This document shows positions 57,783 to 64,000 of a stretch of 64,000 nucleotides of DNA, in pieces. Under the pieces are notes generated by a model. It worked only from the letters and a program-made list of their open reading frames with translations. It searched no databases and was not told the DNA's origin. Location: NCBI GenBank assembly GCA_022495005.1, contig JAGYXB010001802.1, positions 124,001 through 188,000 on the forward strand. The letters are read 5' to 3'. The position numbers and the translations under genes were made by a program. Source of the stretch: Rhyacophila brunnea (taxonomy: Eukaryota > Arthropoda > Insecta > Trichoptera > Rhyacophilidae). The stretch's first letter is position 1. Each line of letters starts with the position of its first letter.

Positions 57783-58880
57783 TCTTTGAAAAAATGCTAT
57801 TATATGGGTAACACGCTATTATAAGTACATATATAAAAATCTTTTACAATGAAAAATAGATTACAAAAATCAGTATAGCATATTAGAGTTCGCCAATGCA
57901 TTTCATAAAATTTAAATAATTATAAAGTAACCTTCGACACAAAGACACTCGTGCTTAAACCTTCATATAAAAACGCTTCAAATAGGTAGGTAAGTATGCG
58001 AAAATAAGGAAAATTTTTCAAAATAACGTTATAGATAATTTAGCCGTATTAACTAAACGATATTGTTATTATTTCAGATTATTCCGACTCAAATTTAATC
58101 AATAAAATAAGAAATACGAGTGAGATGAAATGAGCCATTGAATGGCATTTATTTACTCTTTGATTAGTGATTGTTTTTATAAGATAATAATATTTATCCA
58201 TAGTCAGTATTCCGTATTTGTATTCATTTAATTAAATGTATAATAAATAAAACAGGCTCCAGTTTATGAGCCCCAAAAACATTTCGCCTCCACAAACAAA
58301 TGGCCCGGTCAAATAGCCTCGATAAAACGGCTAGCACTGATTGAAATTAAACGTCACTGGTTTTCATTAAAATGCCACTTTTCCTACTTAAAACTTACCT
58401 TTCGGTATAATATACCTATCATAAATATTCATGAAGCGTGTTTTCATATTACATATACCAAACTAACCTCATAATTTTTTTAAATCTTAATTTTCTCGGT
58501 TATGCTTTCAACCTAGGGGTAGACTACAACTTAATATATTATAACTACTATCTTATTACTTGTCTTGAAGGCCGACGAAAAAACTTTGGAATATGTAAAT
58601 AAGTGTTTTATGAAACGTATCTGCATTGCAACCGCGCTTATCGTCGGCTTTCGTGACGACATTAATTAGTATTGTTTCAAAATTAGCCATTTACAAGGTT
58701 GAAAAAGACGTAGCTTTATTTAAAAAGAAATAAAAGCCAAAATATAATCAACGCTCGAAAGAAATAGGAACTTGCATATTTCATTACGCTTCGACATGAT
58801 AACAAAATATTACTATATATTATTATTGAAACGATCAATCGTTATTAATCGGCCGTGGCCGGCGAAGGGATACATAAATA
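57783..58880. other. AT-rich interior of the TIR element, left
   Basis: About 1.1 kb with no open frame of note and no recognised repeat apart from the subterminal words. Confidence 0.4.
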
Positions 58881-59010
58881 TATATTATAATATTCTGCCG
58901 ATAACTTCACGTCGTGGCGGAGGCCAACCTTAGTCTATGGGCCTACCTATCAATATTGAACAGTATTGCAAGCTGTCAAAAATGGAAACTTATCGGCAGA
59001 ATAATAAGTA
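58880..59010. repeat. Short foldback sequence
   Basis: 'attctgccgataac' near 58892 and 'cttatcggcagaat' near 58987 form an inverted pair about 80 bp apart, resembling a small foldback or MITE. A plus-strand frame from 58914 begins inside it and is probably not coding. Confidence 0.4.
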
Positions 59011-59289
59011 TGCAAGTAACAATGCCGGATTATGAGTACCAATTTCAGTTAATAACTATCAATCCAACCATCTCCAGAGTGAGAGAGAATTCTCGTGAAC
59101 GGGATTCAATAAGGTAAGAGAAATAATTTATCTATGATATTGTACGTTTATTGATGGAAGAGAGGAGAAGACAACTAATTTGCGAGCATCTACATGAACA
59201 TTAATCGCATTTATAAGGTTTTTTTTATCAGTATTGCCATTCCATAATATGTTTTAAGCTTACTAGGTATTTTTAAATTACACATTTGA

Positions 59290-60570
59290 TTATATTGGAA
59301 ATCACATTCATCACACGCAAATGGGTCTTCTCCTGAATGTGTAAGTTCATATTATGAACTTACACATTAGAACTTTAAGTTCTTTCATTGAATAAGTTTA
59401 TGTAATTTGATAATGTTTCTGATATTTCTTCGATATACCTTCTGTTGAAAATAATATAATTACATTATTCTAGATTAATACTGTAAACATCTCTACAGTC
59501 TTTTGATGTTGGGAAATTGAAAAATCAAGAGTTACGTATTTTTATCAACATAATGAATAGCTAAAAATACAATGTTCTCAAAATCGGATGATCTTGATTT
59601 TTTTTTCTAGCAAACGTATATAAGTAAAGACATCTTATCCGTGGTAAGCTCAAAATACCTAAACTATCGACTTACTAACTTTTGGCAGCAATGTATTGAA
59701 TACGTTGTTTAAGAACTCATAAACTTACACATTCAGTAGAAAAACCAGTTGCGTGTGATGATTGTGATTTGAAATGTAATCAAATATGTCATTTAAAACA
59801 CCTTGTAGTCTTAAAATATGTTGAATGACAATTAATACTGGTGCACACCCTCACAAATGCGATTTGTGTTCATATAGATGCTCGCGAATTAAATTTTAAA
59901 GACACAATGACGCATTCTGAAGAAAATCTAATAAATGCAATGTATGTTCATATAGATTCTCGCGAATAATATGCATACTTGCCAGACCGAGGATTAGAAC
60001 CTGAGACCCTCGACGCAATAGGCCAACTCTTAAGCTGCGCCGGCATTTTTGGTGACTGGTGAAAACCTTATAAATGCAATGTATGCTCATATAGATGCTC
60101 GCAACTTAGTCATCTTAAAAACAAACAAATGACCAATTCTGGTAAAAAACCTTTAAAATGCGATGTATATTCATATAAATCCGTGCGACTTAGTTGTCTT
60201 AAAACACATGAAATGAATATTTACATATATAGAACATACTCGTGAAAAATCTTATAAATGCAATGTATGTTCAATTGGATGCTCGCGACGGAGTAATCGT
60301 CAAACACATGTAAAGATACTTAATGGTGAATAACCTTTTAAATAAATTGACTACCTATACGGAGCCTCGGCACAACATTATCTTAAAGTTCATAAAACGA
60401 AACATGAGAAAAACCATTTGCGTGTGATCTATTTCATTTTAAATGCAAACAAATATGTCATTTAAAAACTCATAAACGTGATGAATTTAAATATAAATGT
60501 AAACAGATATGTATGTCGGTACGTTGTTTAAGAACTCATAAACTCACACATTCAGAAGAAAACCATTTGC
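59290..60570. pseudogene. Degraded C2H2 zinc-finger array
   Basis: Scattered finger remnants with no continuous frame. Minus strand at about 59340-59280: GEDPFACDECDFQYNQM. Plus strand: CDDCDLKCNQICHLKH at about 59755, KCDLCSYRCSRIKF at about 59852, KCNVCSYRCSRLSHLKTNK at about 60073, KPLKCDVYSYKSVRLSCLKT at about 60148, and further pieces to 60560. Many stops and shifts, and some repeated units (atagatgctcgcga). Older and more diverged than the fingers of the tandem array. A 14-bp perfect inverted repeat (atgtgtaagttcat att atgaacttacacat) lies at 59337-59367. Confidence 0.75.
59973..60047 (-). repeat. tRNA-like SINE fragment
   Basis: Read on the minus strand, this holds GGCGCAGCTTAAGAGTTGGCC, which resembles a polymerase III A box, and, about 25 bases further on, GGTTCTAATCC, which resembles a B box. 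Flanks begin GCCGGC and end TCTGGC, giving only partial acceptor-stem pairing. It interrupts a zinc-finger remnant. More likely a piece of a tRNA-derived SINE or tRNA pseudogene than a working tRNA. Confidence 0.45.
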
Positions 60571-61214
60571 GTGAAACAATTGTCGAAGCCGTCAGAGGCA
60601 ATAACTTACCTACAAAACTTCATTTGATATCGATTCTGAAGAGTATAATATGAAGTTTTTGTCTAACACTTCTCTCCTAACATAATACCTACCAGAACTA
60701 CAAGCATACGTTGCACCATCTGGAGAAACAGAGAAAAAGAAAAAATCATAATACCTATGCAAATATTATTAGGAAGAGTTAAGTGCCTGCAAGGTAACTC
60801 CTATATACAAAATAAATATAAATGTCATTCCAATATTATCTTTTGAAGAAAATATCGTTGCATAAAATATATTGCATTTTTCAAAAATATGCATACCTAA
60901 TTGTATTCTTATAACTTATTTATTTTTATTGCGGATCATATTGTTAAAAAACAGTAGGTACCTAAGAATAATTATTAATTACTGCTTTTCCCGTATGCAA
61001 CTGACATTGATATATTCAAAATCATAAATAAAAAGATAAATGTTAAGAATGTTGAATGTTTTTGTAATTTTGACACTTTTGTGTAATCAAAGGTAGTCTA
61101 TTATAAACTAATACATACGTCACAAGGTAATAATTTAATCACCAAATATAATTTATATAAATTAATCGAACGTTTTGACAATGCCCGTGTTTCCCAAGGA
61201 ATAAATTCAGTTTA
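60571..61214. other. AT-rich interior of the TIR element
   Basis: No gene, RNA or repeat recognised. Confidence 0.4.
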
Positions 61215-61730
61215 CTAAAGTGGAATATTGTTTTGATTCCAGCCTGTTTTCACGCTGAAATGGAGGCCTTTGGAACAGATGATCAGAGCAGGATTACGCA
61301 TTCGTATGGACTCAGGTGTCGACACGCCCGAGTACCCACTTCCTGGTCCATCTCGGACACAAAGGAGGTCAACGGAGTGACCGGTGTGGAAGAAGAAGTG
61401 GGTGAGGTCGTTCGTGGTAGGCGAGGACATGCAAGGCGTACCTAGTGCTCGTGTGACTGAATCGTGGTCAACAGCAGAATAAACTCCAGCACCTGGGCAG
61501 TTTACAGTAGTGTCGGGTTGGCTGGTGAAAAACATTAGTCTGTGGGACTATTCGCATAAATAGAGGTCTTCAACTTGAGTCCAGTCTTTGAATGGAAGGG
61601 CGAGTTGGTTATCTGTATAAAAGGAGATATTAGGTATCTTACATTCTTGGAGAGATAAGCCCATAGTGAGGATATCATCTATCCATTTCAGCGACATGAT
61701 TTGGGCCCCAATTACAGAAATAAACGACAA
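61215..61730. other. Higher-GC segment with unidentified open frames
   Basis: Less AT-rich than its surroundings, with minus-strand frames at 61535-61215 (106 codons) and 61730-61548 (60 codons, with LKWIDDILTMGLSLQECKIP) and a plus-strand frame at 61233-61445. None matches a family I recognise. The composition shift suggests a captured or inserted fragment, but coding status is undecided. Confidence 0.3.
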
Positions 61731-61807
61731 GTATTGTAGCCAACGTAATAATAATTGTATTGTTAATTAGGTATTAAGTTAATTAATATTTCACTGTTCT
61801 CTGTGAC

Positions 61808-61872
61808 CGTAATTATTGTCTTCGCTTATAATAGCGGTTATTTTTATTGTCTACGATTATAATAGCTGGATA
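61808..61872. repeat. Subterminal direct repeat, right side of TIR element
   Basis: Two copies of roughly 'attgtctncgnttataatagc' in tandem, about 33 bp apart. They are complementary to the two 'gctattata' words near 57798 and 57822 at the left end. Confidence 0.55.
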
Positions 61873-61958
61873 GCCATGGTTGTCTATGCTCAAAAAATGG
61901 CATTTAGATACTTTCAAGTGTAGAAGAAAAAAAAATGACGTTTACCCAGGGAGTAGCG

Positions 61959-62260
61959 TCGTAACATAGAGCCCATATTATTTAGGTACATTAATGTTAC
62001 GAATTTAATAAACACAGCAAATATAATGATTTTTTCGTTTTAATCAACATACTATTCCCAGCCTTTATACATAACTAACTGTTTAATATTATTGCGTGTC
62101 CGGAAATTTATACGTATGCAGTTCGCCGTATCACGCTTCACCGTAAATGTACCGGAAATATTACATGGTCGTATATTAACGACCGTCGAACCTCTCCGGG
62201 TCGTATAGTACTGAGATAAAATTCATGTCTAAATAAAACACGGTTCTTGTTGGTTTACAG
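61959..62260. other. Unannotated flank
   Basis: About 300 bp of AT-rich sequence. No homology to the tandem unit is visible, so the array has ended. Nothing else recognised. Confidence 0.5.
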
Positions 62261-62347
62261 GAAGCCAGCGGCAAACAAATTTTGAAAATAGCTGATATAC
62301 TGGATTATTTGTTACGTTTAGTGTTAGCCTCCGAATCCCTCGATTAG
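62261..62347 (+). CDS. Candidate terminal exon
   Basis: A good acceptor (gttcttgttggtttacag) precedes 28 open codons, EASGKQILKIADILDYLLRL then VLASESLD, and a TAG. An AATAAA at about 62459 lies roughly 110 bp downstream, a usual distance for a last exon. The peptide is a plausible amphipathic helix. No upstream exon was found, so the gene, if real, has its other exons far upstream, perhaps with the transposons in its intron. Confidence 0.3.
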   Translation, partial: EASGKQILKIADILDYLLRLVLASESLD

Positions 62348-63387
62348 ATCTGATGGTGGAAGTGGAGGTCATCTAATAGGGGGGCAACGTGGTGATCTTC
62401 AGGAAAGTAGTTATAAAATCAAAACACGATAGTCACTTGAGAAATCGTATATTGTTCCAATAAAGTCAGAATTTTTTTTATAAAAAAAAAATATAAAATA
62501 ATTTTATATATAAAGTTAATCAATGTATCACTCCCTTACATAAAGGGTTATCATTCAATAAAGACACAAAAGAAGAAAAAAAGATTTCACACCAAATTTG
62601 AGTTCCAAAACAGAAAGTTAATATCGACGAAAGTTCACAAAAGAAAAAAAATACAAAAGAGCTCTAATTAACTACACCGCACGAGGTCGCATGAGGGCAC
62701 AGAGGCCACAATAGTGCAATGTTGTGAATCGATGTCCGAAGTATGAAAGCTAAGATCTGAGTCCCCCTTGAAGAGCCACTGTTCAACAAAAAAAGTCAAA
62801 GTGACAGTTAGGTATACCACTACTTAGGTGTAAACCTTAACGGCCCACGTGCGCCACGCAGGTCAAAATGGAAGTTTTATGGTATTTTAAGAGCATGATC
62901 CTGGACATTCCTTAAAGGTTGTAGATAATCTATTTATATAATTTTGAAGCATTATTATCCTTTATATTTATTTTGAACATTTTATGACTGCATAAAATTT
63001 TATTTAAACTATTCTTTTAAACCTCTCGATCTAATGTTTTAGAATAATATAGTCATATTTCAGTACATCCATGTGCAGTGGTGTAAAGAATTTTTCAATT
63101 TATTAATTTTTAAACGAATTTATAAAGCCATTAGTAAAATTAATGGTAACAGTAGGTATATAGTAAAATATTTACGATAAATTATATTTTATATTCTCTG
63201 TGATCCCAAATTTGACAAAAATTAGGCATTTTATTATTAAAAAAATGGTCACGATTAACACATTTGAAGATAATTCTAAAGATACTGATTATAAGCTATG
63301 TCTTTGACCATTCAAATGTGATATACATCCTACGAATAATGTTTTTTTTATAATAATAACTGACCTAAAAATAAGGTAGTATTTTTT
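62348..63387. other. AT-rich sequence without recognised genes
   Basis: Contains A/T homopolymer-rich low-complexity stretches (about 62470-62500 and 62570-62660), the AATAAA mentioned for the candidate exon, and no credible open frame. Confidence 0.4.
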
Positions 63388-63801
63388 TTGAATTTTAGAT
63401 TTTTTAAGTATCAAGTACCTACATGTCAGTACAGCGAGTGCAATGTCGAAAATTGCTGTTTTCTGGTTTTCGATCTTGGCACACGAAAAATGCACGCACG
63501 GAGGAGTACTGGGATCAAAAGATTCGTCTCCGAATTACCCTTTGACTCAGTCCACCCCCCCGTGACGTGGCGTTTCTCATGGCTGAGGGAGGGCCTCTCC
63601 AGTGGCGGCCAGCTTCCATGCTCTAGCGGCTTGGAGGTGCTCTTCCCCCGAAAACAAGAATGTTCGCGGGCGTCTATGGATGGGTCGTTATTTTTAAGTG
63701 GCTTAACCGGAATACCTGGGGTACCAGGCCTGCAGGAGCGTTTCCCAAAATCTTCGGTGGGCTTCCGCCTGAAGGGTGGTTGTGTCCTCCTGACGGCCTG
63801 A
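63388..63801. other. GC-rich patch with open frames on both strands
   Basis: Roughly 63490-63800 is much richer in G and C than anything nearby. It has a 137-codon plus frame (ending LTGIPGVPGLQERFPKSSVG...) and a 133-codon minus frame. Open frames on both strands follow naturally from the low density of stop codons at this composition. It may be a fragment of an exon or of a retrotransposon. I do not recognise the product. Confidence 0.3.
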
Positions 63802-64000
63802 GTTACCCCTAACACATTGATCGCCAACTAGTTTTACATTAAATAGTTAAAAAATGATTATTTGTTTCTAAGGTATTATTTGATAGGTTATGAAAGAATA
63901 TAATGTTTTTTTATTTTGATGATTTTTTTACGTAAATATTGGTTTTTATGATGTGCCGGTCACATGTGTCCGTCGCGGCGCCAACAAGTTAATTTTTTAT
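63802..64000. other. Right edge, nothing recognised
   Basis: AT-rich sequence to the window end without a recognised feature. Confidence 0.5.

Larger units (their letters stand above)
57707..61955. mobile_element. TIR DNA transposon at the array edge
   Basis: Inverted ends of about 75 bp: tactccctggttaaacgtca at left; tgacgtttacccagggagta at right. The match continues to 'gagcatagacaa' / 'ttgtctatgctc'. GCG flanks both sides (57704-57706, 61956-61958), a possible 3-bp target duplication. Just inside each end are two copies of a 'gctattata' word in inverse orientation between the ends, resembling subterminal transposase sites. No transposase recognised, so probably non-autonomous or decayed. 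Contains a degraded zinc-finger array and a SINE-like fragment. Confidence 0.75.

Noticed and set aside
59973..60047. Functional tRNA gene on the minus strand
   Set aside because: Box-like elements are present, but acceptor-stem pairing is poor and I cannot draw a clean cloverleaf. A SINE or pseudogene is more likely.
63700..63760. Collagen-like Gly-x-Pro stretch (GIPGVPGLQ)
   Set aside because: Only three imperfect triplets in a GC-rich patch with open frames on both strands. Not evidence for a collagen gene.
1..64000. CRISPR arrays, rRNA, bacterial operons or prophage
   Set aside because: No short spaced direct repeats of CRISPR form, no rRNA-like sequence, and coding is in spliced exons and eukaryotic transposons.

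Overview
This is eukaryotic, AT-rich DNA, very probably from an insect and most plausibly an aphid or a close relative. That assignment is inference. It rests on the C2H2 zinc-finger style (CDxCxY/F fingers with HSGEKP-like linkers), spliced exons with GT/AG borders, frequent 'taggtacct' words, and the mix of hAT, DIRS, non-LTR and MITE elements. There are no operons, ribosome-binding sites or CRISPR arrays.

Bases 1-45237 are four tandem copies of an 11.7-11.9 kb unit: 1-11731, 11732-23535, 23536-35479 and 35480-45237. The fourth is shortened by an internal deletion. A fifth, partial copy (45238 to about 57702) is split by a transposon nest. Each unit reads left to right as follows: first exon of a minus-strand zinc-finger gene; a roughly 0.8 kb gap; first exon of a plus-strand zinc-finger gene; a non-LTR reverse-transcriptase fragment; the plus-strand finger exon; a hAT transposon; the roughly 20-finger exon of the minus-strand gene; the broken tail of a YqaJ-like gene carrying a MITE; a foldback element; and the second exon of the minus-strand gene. 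Each minus-strand gene starts in one unit and ends in the unit to its left (for example exons at 13062-13000, 11454-11302 and 9046-6880). Exon phases match, but the big finger exon carries two in-frame stops and a frameshift in every copy, so the family looks pseudogenised, at least as one long protein. Variants shared between units are mosaic: left halves group 1+2 and 3+4, right halves group 2+3 and 1+4. This suggests unequal exchange or conversion.

Bases 45938-56742 are a terminal-inverted-repeat DNA transposon (3-bp ATG target duplication) inserted in unit 5. It holds an old DIRS retrotransposon on the minus strand (46347-51011), with an internal 234-bp triplication, and a much better preserved DIRS on the plus strand (51704-56337). 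The second has inverted terminal repeats, an internal complementary region, Gag, RT-RNase H, a Dam-like methyltransferase segment and a tyrosine recombinase. Two frameshifts break its pol-like region. The nest sits in what would be the first intron of the rightmost minus-strand zinc-finger gene.

Bases 57707-61955 are a second TIR transposon (GCG target duplication) at the end of the array. It holds a degraded zinc-finger array, a tRNA-like SINE fragment and unidentified open frames. Bases 61959-64000 are mostly featureless AT-rich DNA with one candidate terminal exon followed by a polyadenylation signal and one GC-rich patch.
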